Part shown: one piece after another, positions 8,279 to 18,192 of the stretch | Position numbering within the stretch: the first letter of the stretch is position 1 | Layout: each line of letters starts with the position of its first letter | NCBI RefSeq assembly: GCF_019703855.1 | Contig: NZ_AP024086.1 | Coordinates: 3,058,501-3,122,500, forward strand | DNA length: 64,000 nucleotides | DNA from: Desulfomarina profundi | GTDB lineage: Bacteria > Desulfobacterota > Desulfobulbia > Desulfobulbales > Desulfocapsaceae | Direction of reading: 5' to 3' | Notes under the pieces: model-generated | The model's input: the letters and a program-made list of their open reading frames with translations, nothing else | The model's database searches: none | What the model was told of the DNA's origin: nothing | Translations under genes and position numbers: made by a program

Positions 8279-9583
8279 ATGAAAGAAATACGCATTGGTC
8301 TCATTGGCTTCGGGACGGTGGGAAAAGGGCTCGCTCAGGCCCTGTTTTCCCAGCGGGAAAGACTCATTCAACGATCAGGTATCGCCTTCACCCTGACGAC
8401 GGTGGTTGACATTGCAGTAGATTCCCTTCCGGACGAATTCAGTAATGTAACCCTTACCCGGGACGCAAAGGATATCTTTAATGACCCGTCAATAGATATA
8501 GTCGTCGAACTCATCGGCGGCATGGAGCCGGCAAAATCTTTTCTGCTCGAAGCCATCAACAAAGGCAAGCATGTGGTCACCGCCAACAAGGCCCTGCTCT
8601 CGGTCCATGGCCGGGAAATATTCACAGCAGCTGCTCTGAACAATGTCGAGGTCGGATTCGAGGCCAGCGTGGGAGGTGGAATTCCCGTCATAAAAGCATT
8701 AAAAGAAGGCCTGGTCGCTAACAAGATCAATTATATAAAAGGGATAATGAACGGCACCGCGAACTATATCCTGACTAAAATGACCGATGACGGTATGGCT
8801 TTTAACGAAGTTCTGAAGGAGGCCCAGGAGCTCGGTTTTGCTGAAGCGGATCCCACCTACGATGTGGAAGGTATTGATACAGCTCACAAGCTGGCAATCC
8901 TCATGACCATTGCCTTCGGGCTCCATGTCCATCTTGATGATATTCACGTGGAAGGAATCAGCGAGATCGAACCTACAGATATTGAGTTTGCCGGAACCCT
9001 GGGACATCGTATCAAGCTGCTGGCTATCAGCCGAAACCATGGAAAGCACGTAGAAGCCAGGGTCCATCCCACAATGGTACCTGAAACCCATATGCTGTCC
9101 ACAATCAGCGGTGCATTCAACGCCATCCAGTTTAATGGAGATACCGTTGGTGACGTTCTCCTGTATGGACAGGGAGCGGGCATGATGCCAACAGGAAGTG
9201 CTGTGGCTGCTGATGTTGTCGACATCGGAAGAAATATTCTGCAGAACAGTGTCAACCGGGTTCCGGCCCTCTCCTACCTCCCGAACAATATGGCAGAGCC
9301 GATCATCACACCCATGGATGAGCTGGTCTGCCCCTACTACTTCCGTGTAACTGCCCTGGACAAACCGGGGGTTCTTGCCCGTATCACCTCAATTTTCGGC
9401 GACCACGGTATTTCCATCAAATCCATGGTCCAGCAGGAACATGATGCCAACGAACCGGTCTATATTGTCTTCATGACCCACAGCGCCACGGAGGGAAATG
9501 TCAAAAGGGCGATCAGGGAAATTGATGAACTTGATGTATGCACTTCACCCACGGTAAAAATCAGACTTCTTATCTCCGAATAG
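8279..9583 (+). CDS. hom: Homoserine dehydrogenase with ACT domain
   Basis: This 434-residue enzyme reduces aspartate semialdehyde to homoserine for threonine and methionine synthesis. The N-terminal NAD(P) fold shows IGLIGFGTVGKGLA. Then come VVTANKALLS, GGGIPVIKAL, the catalytic segment GIMNGTANYIL and QELGFAEADPTYDVEG. A C-terminal ACT domain (from about residue 350, VTALDKPGVLARI) implies feedback control, usually by threonine. No strong Shine-Dalgarno precedes the ATG. Seven bases separate it from the mutase-like gene, which probably performs the next step. Confidence 0.95.
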   Translation: MKEIRIGLIGFGTVGKGLAQALFSQRERLIQRSGIAFTLTTVVDIAVDSLPDEFSNVTLTRDAKDIFNDPSIDIVVELIGGMEPAKSFLLEAINKGKHVVTANKALLSVHGREIFTAAALNNVEVGFEASVGGGIPVIKALKEGLVANKINYIKGIMNGTANYILTKMTDDGMAFNEVLKEAQELGFAEADPTYDVEGIDTAHKLAILMTIAFGLHVHLDDIHVEGISEIEPTDIEFAGTLGHRIKLLAISRNHGKHVEARVHPTMVPETHMLSTISGAFNAIQFNGDTVGDVLLYGQGAGMMPTGSAVAADVVDIGRNILQNSVNRVPALSYLPNNMAEPIITPMDELVCPYYFRVTALDKPGVLARITSIFGDHGISIKSMVQQEHDANEPVYIVFMTHSATEGNVKRAIREIDELDVCTSPTVKIRLLISE

Positions 9584-9590
9584 GTTAACA

Positions 9591-10808
9591 ATGAAATACC
9601 TTATCCTTGTCGGTGACGGAATGGGAGACTATCCCATCAGCGAACTTGATGGAAAAACAGTGCTGGAAGCGGCCCGAACACCTGCCATGGATGAACTCTG
9701 CCGAAAAGGTGAGTTTTTCCTGACCAATACGGTTCCGGAAGGTTTTCCTCCTGGCAGTGATGTGGCCAACATGACCCTTATGGGTTATGATCCAGCTCGT
9801 TTCTACACGGGAAGAGCCCCCCTTGAAGCTGCATCCATGGGTATAAAACTGGCAGAGGATGAGATTGTCTTCCGCTGCAATCTCGTAACCCTGGACCTGG
9901 TTAACGATCAGGTTACGATGCGCGATTTTTCCGCTGGCCATATCAGCAATGAAGAAGCCCGTGAACTGATAGCCAGCCTGGAAGCCGTTTGCTCCGGTGA
10001 TCGCTTTCATTTTAAACCGGGGATAAGCTATCGGCATCTCCTGGTTTTCAAAGGAAAACACCCAGGTTTTATTACCGTCCCGCCCCATGACTATATCGAA
10101 AAAGATGTCACGGAATACTGGCAGCGCTATCTCGACAGTCCCGGCTGGTCTGAACTTGTCACCAGATGCGGTGATATTCTCAAAAACCATCCCGTAAACC
10201 TGGAACGTATCAAACAGGGGAAAAACCCGGCCACTCATATCTGGTTGTGGGGGGAAGGAAAAATGATTGATGCTCCCCCGCTGACAGAACGATTTTGCAT
10301 CAGCGGCTCCATGATCAGCGCCGTCGACCTGCTGAAAGGGTTGGGCGTCATCGGCGATCTTGATGTCATCAATGTACCCGGAGCAACCGGTTATATTGAT
10401 ACAAACTATGAAGGCAAAGCAGAGGCGGCAACACAATCTCTCAAGGAACAGGATTTTGTTTTTGTCCATCTTGAGGCTCCCGACGAAGCGGGCCACCAGG
10501 GCTCTCTCAGTGCTAAAATTCAGGCAATCGAAGATTTTGATGCCCGCATTGTCAGTCCTATTACAAACGAACTGCGCAGCCGGAAAGAAGACTTTCGCGT
10601 CATAGTCACCATGGATCATTTCACACCGCTTTCCCTGCGAACCCATGTTTCCGATCCTGTCCCGACTCTGCTCTATGACTCCAGGGAGAAGGAAGCCGGC
10701 TCAGGAAAAACATTCTGTGAAAAAAACTGTCTCGCCCATGATGCCGAAAAGAACAATTCCATTAACGATGGGTATACCCTTATCAATAAACTCCTGGAAC
10801 AGAATTGA
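9591..10808 (+). CDS. Cofactor-independent phosphoglycerate mutase-like protein, putative homoserine kinase
   Basis: This 405-residue protein belongs to the alkaline-phosphatase superfamily ApgM group: metal-binding VGDGMGDYPI at residues 6-15, PGSDVANMTLMGYDP with the nucleophile serine, HLEAPDEAGHQG, and the late DHFTPLSLRTH. Members of this group in Desulfovibrio and Bacteroides act as an alternative homoserine kinase (ThrB2). Its position directly after hom makes that role more likely than glycolysis. Both functions share the fold, so the assignment is inferred from context. The stop TGA overlaps the ATG of the thioesterase gene. Confidence 0.8.
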   Translation: MKYLILVGDGMGDYPISELDGKTVLEAARTPAMDELCRKGEFFLTNTVPEGFPPGSDVANMTLMGYDPARFYTGRAPLEAASMGIKLAEDEIVFRCNLVTLDLVNDQVTMRDFSAGHISNEEARELIASLEAVCSGDRFHFKPGISYRHLLVFKGKHPGFITVPPHDYIEKDVTEYWQRYLDSPGWSELVTRCGDILKNHPVNLERIKQGKNPATHIWLWGEGKMIDAPPLTERFCISGSMISAVDLLKGLGVIGDLDVINVPGATGYIDTNYEGKAEAATQSLKEQDFVFVHLEAPDEAGHQGSLSAKIQAIEDFDARIVSPITNELRSRKEDFRVIVTMDHFTPLSLRTHVSDPVPTLLYDSREKEAGSGKTFCEKNCLAHDAEKNNSINDGYTLINKLLEQN

Positions 10809-11239
10809 TGTCCGAGAATATTTTTACGACTAAAGTCAGAGTGCTCTATGGCGACACCGACGCAGGGGGGGTCGTCTATAACGCTAATTATCTCCGTTAT
10901 TTCGAAATGGGAAGAACCGAACTGATGAGAGATCATGTCTGTTCCTACAGGGAAATTGAAGAGCGTGGCTTTGTTCTCCCCGTGACAGAATGCTGGGCCC
11001 GTTACAAGGCCCCTGCTTTTTATGATGACTTGCTCATCATTGAAACGATTGTTGCCGAAGTAACCAGAATAAAGTGTAAATTCAGCTACAGGATTCTGCG
11101 AAATGAACAAGACGGCAAACGACCCAGGTTGCTGGTCAAGGGGTTTACGGTCCATGCCGCAATTACCAGGGAAGGCAAACTGACACGGTTGCCGGATGAA
11201 ATTATCCGCAGGATAGAAGCACTGCAGACGAAAACATGA
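10808..11239 (+). CDS. YbgC/4HBT-family acyl-CoA thioesterase
   Basis: This 143-residue hot-dog fold protein has the family signature YGDTDAGGVVYNANYLRYFE near the N terminus, including the catalytic aspartate, and the later CKFSYRIL strand. Such enzymes hydrolyse short or aromatic acyl-CoA thioesters in the cytosol. The ATG at 10808 overlaps the preceding stop. The in-frame GGGGGGG tract encoding AGGV is intact, showing that not every long G run in the window is miscalled. It may be only a passenger in the hom operon. Confidence 0.85.
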   Translation: MSENIFTTKVRVLYGDTDAGGVVYNANYLRYFEMGRTELMRDHVCSYREIEERGFVLPVTECWARYKAPAFYDDLLIIETIVAEVTRIKCKFSYRILRNEQDGKRPRLLVKGFTVHAAITREGKLTRLPDEIIRRIEALQTKT

Positions 11240-11363
11240 TGTCGTAATACCGCGGATTCATGTTCTGTTTTTAAAATTAACCAGTTATTTGCTTCTGATC
11301 TGCCGAATATGTAAAAATAACTATTTACAATATCTGCAATTGGTGTATATTGGCAAATCTCAA

Positions 11364-11439
<76 letters not shown>

Positions 11440-11448
11440 AAATGTCAA

Positions 11449-11487
11449 GGGGTTGTAAAACGTAAATGTTTTACAACCCCTTTTTTT
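11449..11487 (+). terminator. Rho-independent terminator after tRNA-fMet
   Basis: GGGGTTGTAAAAC (11449-11461) pairs perfectly with GTTTTACAACCCC (11468-11480) around a 6-base loop and is followed by seven Ts. Confidence 0.9.
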
Positions 11488-11532
11488 GACTGTAACACAA
11501 AGATCTGTTAAGGAAGAAAACGCAATTATTTT

Positions 11533-11577
11533 AATAATAAAAAAAGCCCGCTTTTCGGCGGGCTTTTTTTATTATTC
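11533..11577 (-). terminator. Bidirectional terminator between tRNA-fMet and the aldehyde dehydrogenase
   Basis: GCCCGC/GCGGGC stem with a TTTTCG loop, flanked by a long A run on the left and a T run on the right, so it can act on both strands. It sits 18 bases beyond the stop of the minus-strand aldehyde dehydrogenase. Confidence 0.85.
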
Positions 11578-11595
11578 TATTTTTTGATTGTGTCT

Positions 11596-13125
11596 CTACT
11601 GAGCGACGCAACTTCGAACAGACTTGTCACCATCAGTTTTTTTGCCCTCTTCACTGACACCAGCTGGTGGTGTGACTCGAATAGTCGCAACTTTATTCTG
11701 AGTGAAAAAGTCAATCCCGTCTTTTCCCTGCACTTTGTTGGTACCAAGGTGTGAATCTTTAATGCCACCAAAAGGCAAGTAAGGATGCGGTGCGCACACA
11801 CCCACATTAACTCCCACCATACCCACATCGGCTTCAGCAATGAATTTTTCAGTATAATACTGGTTTTGGGTGAAAATACATGCACCGTTACCAAATTTTT
11901 GTTCCCTGATAAGTTGTAGAACATCGTCAAGATCTTTAATCTTCATAACGGATACAACAGGGCCAAAAATCTCCTCTTTGGCGATTCTCCTGCAGGGAGT
12001 AACATCAGTAAAAATTGTTGGTGCTACAAAATAACCATTTTGATTCTTCTCAGGAAGATCAGGATTACGTCCATCAAGAATCAGATTTGATCCCTGCTCA
12101 ATTCCGATCTTTATATATTCCTCTATACTGGCCTTGGCCTTGGCTGAAATAACCGGCCCCATATAGACATCGGGATCCATGGCATCACCATAGGTGACCT
12201 TTTTGGATGCCTCCAGTACCCGTTCAATCAATTCGTCATAAACTTCGGGAACCGCCGCCACAATCGAACCGGCAAGACAACGCTGGCCGGCAGAGCCATA
12301 ACAGGAATGGATGAAATTATCGATGAAAACATCCCAGTTAACATCTTCCATGACAACCAGGAAATTCTTTGCACCACCAAGCAGCATTGAACGCTTCCCG
12401 CCCCTGCCACAGGCTTCAGCCATTTTCTTGGCGGTCGGCGTTGAACCCACAAGACAAACGCCACTCATTTTGGGGTGCTCATACCAGGTACCAGGAATGG
12501 AACGATTTCCATGGATTATATTCACAACCCCTGGAGGAAGACCGATCTGGTTGAAAATATTGCCCATTTCCTGCATAAACAGAGGAGATTGGGTGGAAGG
12601 TTTGTAAATAAAGGTGTTACCGACTCCAATGGCATAAGGAATAAACCAACCAAACACCAGGGCTGGAAAATTAAATGGAGCAACACCGCCAAATACACCA
12701 AGAGGTTGTTTTACCACCCTCCCATTGATATTTCCGGCAATGCCGTCCAGATGCTCTCCCTGAAGCAAAGTCGGAATGGAACAGGATGTCTCCAGGATTT
12801 CAATTACCCGACCTATTTCCCCTCTGGCCTCACTGATATGCTTCGCCTGATCCACTGCTATGGAAACAGCAAGATTTTCCTTGTTCTCCACCATTGCCTG
12901 ACGCATATCAAAGAGAAAACGCATCCTTTTACTGACGGAAAGCTTTCTCCATGAATCATAAGCTGCATAGGATGAATCAACGGCCTCAAAAGATGTCTTT
13001 TCGGACGAAAGAGGCACCTCGCCGATGGCTTCACCGGTTGAAGGATTGTAGAGAGGTACATATTCCACACCGCTTTCTTCCACCCACTCACCGTGAATGA
13101 AATTTTTAATTCTTGTAAAATCCAT
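11596..13125 (-). CDS. Aldehyde dehydrogenase, MmsA-like (CoA-acylating type)
   Basis: This 509-residue enzyme follows the methylmalonate-semialdehyde dehydrogenase pattern: GVAPFNFPALVFGWF, GNTFIYKPS, LVGSTPTAKK, and the catalytic cysteine in GSAGQRCLAGS. A GAGGAGGA site precedes the ATG. It lies downstream of tpa and ald, separated from ald by a MITE. The substrate could be sulfoacetaldehyde or another short semialdehyde; sequence alone does not decide. The last 20 or so residues (SEEGKKTDGDKSVRSCVAQ) are a poorly conserved tail. A second MmsA-like gene lies at 22842-24337. Confidence 0.85.
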   Translation of the reverse strand: MDFTRIKNFIHGEWVEESGVEYVPLYNPSTGEAIGEVPLSSEKTSFEAVDSSYAAYDSWRKLSVSKRMRFLFDMRQAMVENKENLAVSIAVDQAKHISEARGEIGRVIEILETSCSIPTLLQGEHLDGIAGNINGRVVKQPLGVFGGVAPFNFPALVFGWFIPYAIGVGNTFIYKPSTQSPLFMQEMGNIFNQIGLPPGVVNIIHGNRSIPGTWYEHPKMSGVCLVGSTPTAKKMAEACGRGGKRSMLLGGAKNFLVVMEDVNWDVFIDNFIHSCYGSAGQRCLAGSIVAAVPEVYDELIERVLEASKKVTYGDAMDPDVYMGPVISAKAKASIEEYIKIGIEQGSNLILDGRNPDLPEKNQNGYFVAPTIFTDVTPCRRIAKEEIFGPVVSVMKIKDLDDVLQLIREQKFGNGACIFTQNQYYTEKFIAEADVGMVGVNVGVCAPHPYLPFGGIKDSHLGTNKVQGKDGIDFFTQNKVATIRVTPPAGVSEEGKKTDGDKSVRSCVAQ

Positions 13126-13177
13126 ATATTTTTTTCCTCCTCAAACAGCTTCTATTATTGCTGATTATCTCTATTAG

Positions 13178-13396
13178 CCCACATTTCTCATGAACATTGT
13201 GTCAATTTTGAGAATAGTTGTAGAATACAAATAATTAGCCAACTATCGGTAATCGAACAAAATTCACACAAGGTTCACCCAAGGTCAGCCCAGGCGACGC
13301 CATCCTCTGCAATATTTCAACAGTAAATATAGGTCACTATTATTTACTGTTGAAAATTTTAAAGCTGACACCGCCTGAACTGATGAGAAATGCGGG
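13178..13396 (-). mobile_element. MITE copy B (219 bp) with perfect TTAG target duplication
   Basis: The terminal inverted repeats are CCCACATTTCTCATGA and TGATGAGAAATGCGGG. The flanks 13174-13177 and 13397-13400 are both TTAG. The interior has a strong hairpin (CAACAGTAAATA...TATTTACTGTTG, about 13318-13358). It is the same family as 4726-4961 in opposite orientation and lies between ald and the aldehyde dehydrogenase. Confidence 0.85.
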
Positions 13397-13430
13397 TTAG
13401 TTCGGGATGACCTGTGCGTAAAATACCACT

Positions 13431-14543
13431 TTACAATACTTCCTCCACTGGAGTGTACGGAAGATTAAAGGCATCAGAGACAGCTTTGTACACTAACTTG
13501 CCGTCATGAACATTAAGACCAAGTTTCAATTCCTCATTCTCCACACAGGCTTTATGCCAGCCTTTATCAGCCAGCTGTACTGCATAGGCAAGAGTGGCAT
13601 TGGTCAGGGCCATGGTGGAAGTAAGGGGGACAGCACCGGGAATATTAGCTACACAATAGTGAATGACTCCGTCAACGACATACGTTGGATCTTCGTGTGT
13701 AGTCGGTTTTGAAGTTTCAAAACAACCACCCTGATCAATTGAAACATCAACAAGAACAGAACCTTCTTTCATCAGGGAGAGATCTTCCCGACGAATAACA
13801 AAAGGGGCTTTGGTTCCGGGAATAAGGACAGCTCCAATCACCATATCAACTTCCGGTAAAACATCCAGGATCGCCTGACGGGATGACATTTTTATAAAAC
13901 AGTTCCCAGGCATAATATCACTTAAATATCTTATCCTCTCAAGATTGAGATCCATCATATAAACCTGGGCACCAAGACCGCATGCCATTTTAGCGGCCTG
14001 CGTACCAACAACACCTCCACCAATGACCAGGACCCGGGAAGGATCGGTTCCGGGGACACCTCCAAGAAGACGGCCAAGCCCGCCATTGGTAGCCTCAAGG
14101 GCAACCGCACCACGCTGCACTGCCATACGACCTGCAACCTCCGACATGGGCGTCAGGAGAGGAAGGGATTTATCTTTTTTCTGAATCGTCTCATAAGCAA
14201 TACAGGTAGCACCGGAGTCAAGAAGTGCCTTAGTTTGACGCTCGTCGGCTGCAAGATGAAGATAGGTAAAAAGAGTTTGTCCTTTCCGCAGCATACCGTA
14301 TTCGGAAGGCTGAGGTTCTTTGACATGCATTACCATTTCACACTTTTCATATATCTCGGCCGGGGTCTCGGTAATGACCGCACCTGCGGAAACATACTGT
14401 TCATCACTGAAACCGGAACCATTACCTGCATTCTTCTCAACAAGAATCTGATGACCGTGATCGATCATCGTCGCAACACCTGCGGGGGTCATACTGACTC
14501 TGTTTTCCTTTACTTTTATCTCTTTCAGGATACCAACTAGCAT
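13431..14543 (-). CDS. ald: Alanine dehydrogenase
   Basis: This 370-residue protein is the usual length for the family and oxidises L-alanine to pyruvate and ammonium with NAD. The N terminus [17 protein letters not shown] is diagnostic, with [12 protein letters not shown], the nucleotide fold [15 protein letters not shown] (about 168-184) and [24 protein letters not shown] precedes the ATG. It sits 67 bases after tpa. In taurine dissimilation it regenerates the pyruvate amino acceptor consumed by Tpa and releases the nitrogen as ammonium. Confidence 0.95.
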   Translation of the reverse strand: MLVGILKEIKVKENRVSMTPAGVATMIDHGHQILVEKNAGNGSGFSDEQYVSAGAVITETPAEIYEKCEMVMHVKEPQPSEYGMLRKGQTLFTYLHLAADERQTKALLDSGATCIAYETIQKKDKSLPLLTPMSEVAGRMAVQRGAVALEATNGGLGRLLGGVPGTDPSRVLVIGGGVVGTQAAKMACGLGAQVYMMDLNLERIRYLSDIMPGNCFIKMSSRQAILDVLPEVDMVIGAVLIPGTKAPFVIRREDLSLMKEGSVLVDVSIDQGGCFETSKPTTHEDPTYVVDGVIHYCVANIPGAVPLTSTMALTNATLAYAVQLADKGWHKACVENEELKLGLNVHDGKLVYKAVSDAFNLPYTPVEEVL

Positions 14544-14609
14544 TTTATCTCCTTTCCAAATTCTTTACAGGATTCCCTGCGAAAAACAATTCGCAGCAGA
14601 CATTTTGCA

Positions 14610-16007
14610 TTAAAAGGTTTTTTCTATACCAGCTCGAACAGCGGCTACAATTGTATCGACCTGCTCCCTGGTGATAATCAGACAAGGTGCAAAATTAATA
14701 ATTGTATTCATCCCGGGAAGACTGTTATTGGTTCTGCCAACGATAACACCTTCTCCAATTATATTGCCCATCAGAACAGCCATCTGACTTTCAGTTATAG
14801 GAACTTTGCTTTCCTGATCCACGACAAACTCAACACCGCAAAAAAGCCCCACTCCCCGCACATCCCCCACATTGGGAAGATCTTTCAGGGTTGACAATTT
14901 TTCAAGGAGATACGCACCAACCTCACGGCTGTTTTCCACCAGGTTTTCTTCCTCAATTATCCTTGTACTTTCCAGCGCGGCAACCATTGGGGCAGTACAG
15001 CCGCCATAAGTGCTGATATCTCTGAAAAAATTCATTCTTTCGTCATCATTGGCAGGATCGTTGAGAAAAATATCATAAATTTCCTGTTTAACAACCGTGG
15101 CTGACAGGGCCTCATAGGAACTAGCCAATCCTTTAGCCATGGTGATAATGTCAGGATCGACATCATAATGCTCGTGTCCCCAGAATTTTCCGGTTCGACC
15201 AAAGCCACAGACAACCTCATCCATAATTATCCATACGCCATATTTCCTACATATTTCCTGAACGAGGGGATAATACTCCTTGACCGGTGGCAGAATACCT
15301 CCACCAGCAGTAATAGGCTCAAAAATGATTGCACCAACGGTATCCGGCCCCTCCCTGAGAATGACATCTTCCACAGCCCTGGCACACTCCATATTGCATC
15401 CGGGATAAGTCTGGTTGAAATTACAACGGTAGCAAAGGCACTGAGGAACTTCCATAAACCCTTCCACGAAGGGCCCAAAGTCATTTTTCCGTTCAAACTG
15501 ACCGGTGGAGCTCAAAGCACCCAGAGTGGTTCCATGATAATCCCGGTCTCTGAAAAGAATTTTATACTTCCCCTTGCGCGCGGGATCAATCCTGGAGGCT
15601 TGCCTGACAATCTTATACGCCTTTTCATTGGCTTCTGAACCGGAATTGGAAAAGTATACTTTTTGCAGTCGAGGTAGCTTTTCCAGCAGTTTTCCTGCAA
15701 ATTTTATTGCAGGAACATTTCCAAAAACACCTGCAAAATACGGCATTTTTTTCATCTGCTCACACACAGCCTCGGCAATGGAATCGCGGCCATAGCCAAC
15801 CATGACACTCCAGACGCCACCAGAGGTTGCGTCCAGGTACTTCCGTCCCCGAATATCAGTAACATTAAGACCCTTGCCTTCCACAATGATCATCTGTTCC
15901 TGATTTTCAAAACATTTATGGGGCTTTAAATGGTGCCATAAATCATTTTTATCTCCTGCAACCATCTCCTCAACATCGTATTCAAGCCAATCTGTTTTCG
16001 TTACCAT
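14610..16007 (-). CDS. tpa: Taurine-pyruvate aminotransferase
   Basis: This 465-residue PLP class-III aminotransferase has the pattern of the Bilophila-type Tpa: YLDATSGGVWSV, a VGYGRDSIA segment, YFAGVFGNVPA, VYFSNSGSEANEKA, LFRDRDYHGTT and DEVVCGFGRTG; the PLP lysine is in TMAKGLASSYEA. It converts taurine plus pyruvate to sulfoacetaldehyde plus alanine. The start has AGGGGAAA upstream. It is divergent from xsc and followed by ald. A related omega-aminotransferase role (beta-alanine) was considered, but the Xsc neighbour and the specific motifs favour taurine. Confidence 0.92.
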   Translation of the reverse strand: MVTKTDWLEYDVEEMVAGDKNDLWHHLKPHKCFENQEQMIIVEGKGLNVTDIRGRKYLDATSGGVWSVMVGYGRDSIAEAVCEQMKKMPYFAGVFGNVPAIKFAGKLLEKLPRLQKVYFSNSGSEANEKAYKIVRQASRIDPARKGKYKILFRDRDYHGTTLGALSSTGQFERKNDFGPFVEGFMEVPQCLCYRCNFNQTYPGCNMECARAVEDVILREGPDTVGAIIFEPITAGGGILPPVKEYYPLVQEICRKYGVWIIMDEVVCGFGRTGKFWGHEHYDVDPDIITMAKGLASSYEALSATVVKQEIYDIFLNDPANDDERMNFFRDISTYGGCTAPMVAALESTRIIEEENLVENSREVGAYLLEKLSTLKDLPNVGDVRGVGLFCGVEFVVDQESKVPITESQMAVLMGNIIGEGVIVGRTNNSLPGMNTIINFAPCLIITREQVDTIVAAVRAGIEKTF

Positions 16008-16055
16008 GACAAGTTTCCCCTGATTATAATTTGGATCTTAATGAATCTGGAATCT

Positions 16056-16085
16056 AAAATATCACATATCAGAAGTCAGTGTCAA
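16056..16085 (-). promoter_or_regulatory. Putative tpa promoter with CTGATATGTGAT motif
   Basis: On the minus strand, TTGACA (16085-16080) is followed after 18 bases by TATTTT (16061-16056). The spacer contains CTGATATGTGAT, resembling the half site of the palindrome at 16133-16172 and the spacer at 19223-19250. Confidence 0.5.
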
Positions 16086-16132
16086 GTACTAATTCTCCGA
16101 TACCAATTCCGCTAATCGCATAATTATCTTGA

Positions 16133-16172
16133 CAACCTACTGATGTGTGATGTATCACACATCAGTAGGTTG
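16133..16172. promoter_or_regulatory. Perfect 19-bp-arm palindrome in the tpa-xsc divergent promoter region
   Basis: The arm 16133-16151 is exactly the reverse complement of 16154-16172, with a GT loop. A TTGACA (16129-16134) overlaps its left edge, so a dimeric repressor bound here would cover the xsc promoter. The inner core TGATGTGTGAT/ATCACACATCA recurs in part at the other taurine promoters. Confidence 0.75.
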
Positions 16173-16252
16173 CTAAAGTTTTCGCCCCAATAAAACTTGG
16201 GATTTATTGTAATCAACTGGAATAAAACACAATACTCAATCAGGAGGTCAAA

Positions 16253-18034
16253 ATGACTGCAATGAAAATGACGACGGAAGAAGCATTTATTAAAGTTCTC
16301 CAGATGCACGGAATAAAACATGCTTTTGGTATTATCGGTTCAGCAATGATGCCAATCTCCGACCTCTTTCCCAAGGCGGGTATTACTTTCTGGGATTGTG
16401 CCCATGAAGGCAATGCAGGCATGATGTCGGATGGTTATACTCGTATTTCCGGTAAAATGTCCATGCTGGTTGCCCAGAATGGACCGGGCATTACCAATTT
16501 TGTCACTCCGGTAAAAACCGCCTACTGGAACCACACTCCATTGCTTCTTGTCACACCGCAGGCAGCAAATGCAACCATAGGCCAGGGAGGTTTTCAAGAG
16601 GTTGAGCAGATGGCGGTATTCAGAGATATGGTAGCCTATCAGGAAGAAGTTCGTGATCCTCGCCGCATGGCAGAAGTTCTGAATCGTGTGATCATGCAGG
16701 CAAAACGAGCGTCCGCTCCTGCACAAATCAACGTACCACGTGATTTCTGGACCCAGGTTATCGAGATTGAACTCCCTGCAATTGTCGAATTTGAACGCCC
16801 CGCAGGTGGAGACGAGGCTCTGGCCAGAGCTGCAGAACTTTTATCAAAGGCCAAATTCCCTGTTATTCTTAATGGTGCCGGTGTTGTCATTGGAGACGCC
16901 ATTGAGGATTCAATGGCACTGGCCGAGCGTCTGGATGCTCCGGTCTGCTGTGGCTATCAGCACAATGATGCCTTTCCTGGCAATCATCCTCTTTTTGCGG
17001 GACCACTTGGCTACAACGGATCCAAGGCCGGAATGGAACTGATTGCCAAAGCAGATGTAGTGCTTGCTCTCGGCACCCGCCTCAATCCATTTTCCACCCT
17101 TCCGGGATATGGAATTGATTACTGGCCCACAGACGCCGCAATCATACAAGTTGACATCAACCCCGACCGCATCGGCCTGACAAAAAAGATAACTGTCGGA
17201 ATCGCCGGTGATGCCAAAAAGGTTGCCAATAGTCTTCTTGCTCGTCTTTCTGAAACTGCCGGCGATACGGACAGGGAAGAACGTAAGGCAACCATCGCTC
17301 AATTAAAAGCGAATTGGGAAAAAGAACTTGCTACTCTGATCCATGAAAATGACGACCCGGGAACCACCTGGAACGAACGGGCCCGCAAACGTGAACCGGA
17401 AAAAATGTCTCCCCGGCAGGCATGGAACGCAATCAGAGAGGCTCTCCCGGAAAATGTCATCCTTTCATCTGATATCGGCAATAACTGTGCTATCGGCAAT
17501 GCCTATCCCACCTTCAAAGAGGGACGAAAATATCTGGCCCCCGGCCTTTTCGGACCCTGCGGATACGGTTTCCCGGCAATATGCGGTGCCAAAATAGCAC
17601 AACCAGAGGTACCTGTAATCGGAATGGCTGGTGATGGTGCTTTTGGCATCTCCATGAATGAAATGGTGTCATGCGGACGTGAAACCTGGCCTGCCATCAC
17701 TATGATTGTTTATAGAAACTACCAGTGGGGAGCTGAAAAACGCAACACTACGCTTTGGTATGCTGACAATTTTGTCGGTACTGAATTAGACCAGAATGTA
17801 TCATATGCCGAGATTGCGAGAGCATGTGGATTAGAAGGTATCAAGGTAACCACAGCCTCTGAATTGACCGAGACACTGAAAAAAGCAGTAAAAGCCCAGA
17901 TGGAAGAAGGAAAGACCACATTCATCGAGGTCATGGTCAATCAGGAGCTTGGAGAACCTTTCCGGCGTGATGCTATGAAGGCACCAGTTGTTGTTGCGGG
18001 AATTGACAAAGCCGATATGCGCTCTCAAAAATAG
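16253..18034 (+). CDS. xsc: Sulfoacetaldehyde acetyltransferase
   Basis: This 593-residue thiamine-diphosphate enzyme cleaves sulfoacetaldehyde with phosphate to acetyl phosphate and sulfite. ThDP-family features are in order: the E in CAHEGNAG near residue 47, GPGITNFVTPV, INVPRDFWTQV, then the ThDP/Mg motif GDGAFGISMNE with NYQWGAEKRNTTLWY, a highly Xsc-specific stretch. CAGGAGG precedes the ATG. Its promoter faces tpa across a palindrome. The sulfite made here could serve as electron acceptor in a sulfite-reducing host; this route differs from the glycyl-radical isethionate lyase route used by Bilophila. Confidence 0.95.
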   Translation: MTAMKMTTEEAFIKVLQMHGIKHAFGIIGSAMMPISDLFPKAGITFWDCAHEGNAGMMSDGYTRISGKMSMLVAQNGPGITNFVTPVKTAYWNHTPLLLVTPQAANATIGQGGFQEVEQMAVFRDMVAYQEEVRDPRRMAEVLNRVIMQAKRASAPAQINVPRDFWTQVIEIELPAIVEFERPAGGDEALARAAELLSKAKFPVILNGAGVVIGDAIEDSMALAERLDAPVCCGYQHNDAFPGNHPLFAGPLGYNGSKAGMELIAKADVVLALGTRLNPFSTLPGYGIDYWPTDAAIIQVDINPDRIGLTKKITVGIAGDAKKVANSLLARLSETAGDTDREERKATIAQLKANWEKELATLIHENDDPGTTWNERARKREPEKMSPRQAWNAIREALPENVILSSDIGNNCAIGNAYPTFKEGRKYLAPGLFGPCGYGFPAICGAKIAQPEVPVIGMAGDGAFGISMNEMVSCGRETWPAITMIVYRNYQWGAEKRNTTLWYADNFVGTELDQNVSYAEIARACGLEGIKVTTASELTETLKKAVKAQMEEGKTTFIEVMVNQELGEPFRRDAMKAPVVVAGIDKADMRSQK

Positions 18035-18188
18035 TGCATGAAACCTCCTGTTCCTTGCTCTTGGCCATAACCCGACGTGCATGTTTATTCTGTTCTGAAG
18101 AGTCAAATTCATGGGAATCCGGCAATAAAGCGATTGCCTCAGCTTTTGACATTGCTTATACTCCGGACAACAATAAGTACAGAGGTTT
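18035..18188. other. Non-coding stretch after xsc
   Basis: About 150 bases with no gene or clear terminator, leading directly into a TTAG target duplication and MITE copy C. Nothing else was recognised. Confidence 0.4.
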
Positions 18189-18192
18189 TTAG

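Noticed and set aside
9585-10646. A 353-codon frame on the minus strand
   Set aside because: It lies opposite the mutase-like gene, which has clear family motifs; the minus frame has none and no ribosome site.
14610-16007. Beta-alanine-pyruvate aminotransferase (with MmsA-like dehydrogenase as partner)
   Set aside because: Specific Tpa motifs and the adjacent xsc favour taurine; beta-alanine use remains only a side possibility.
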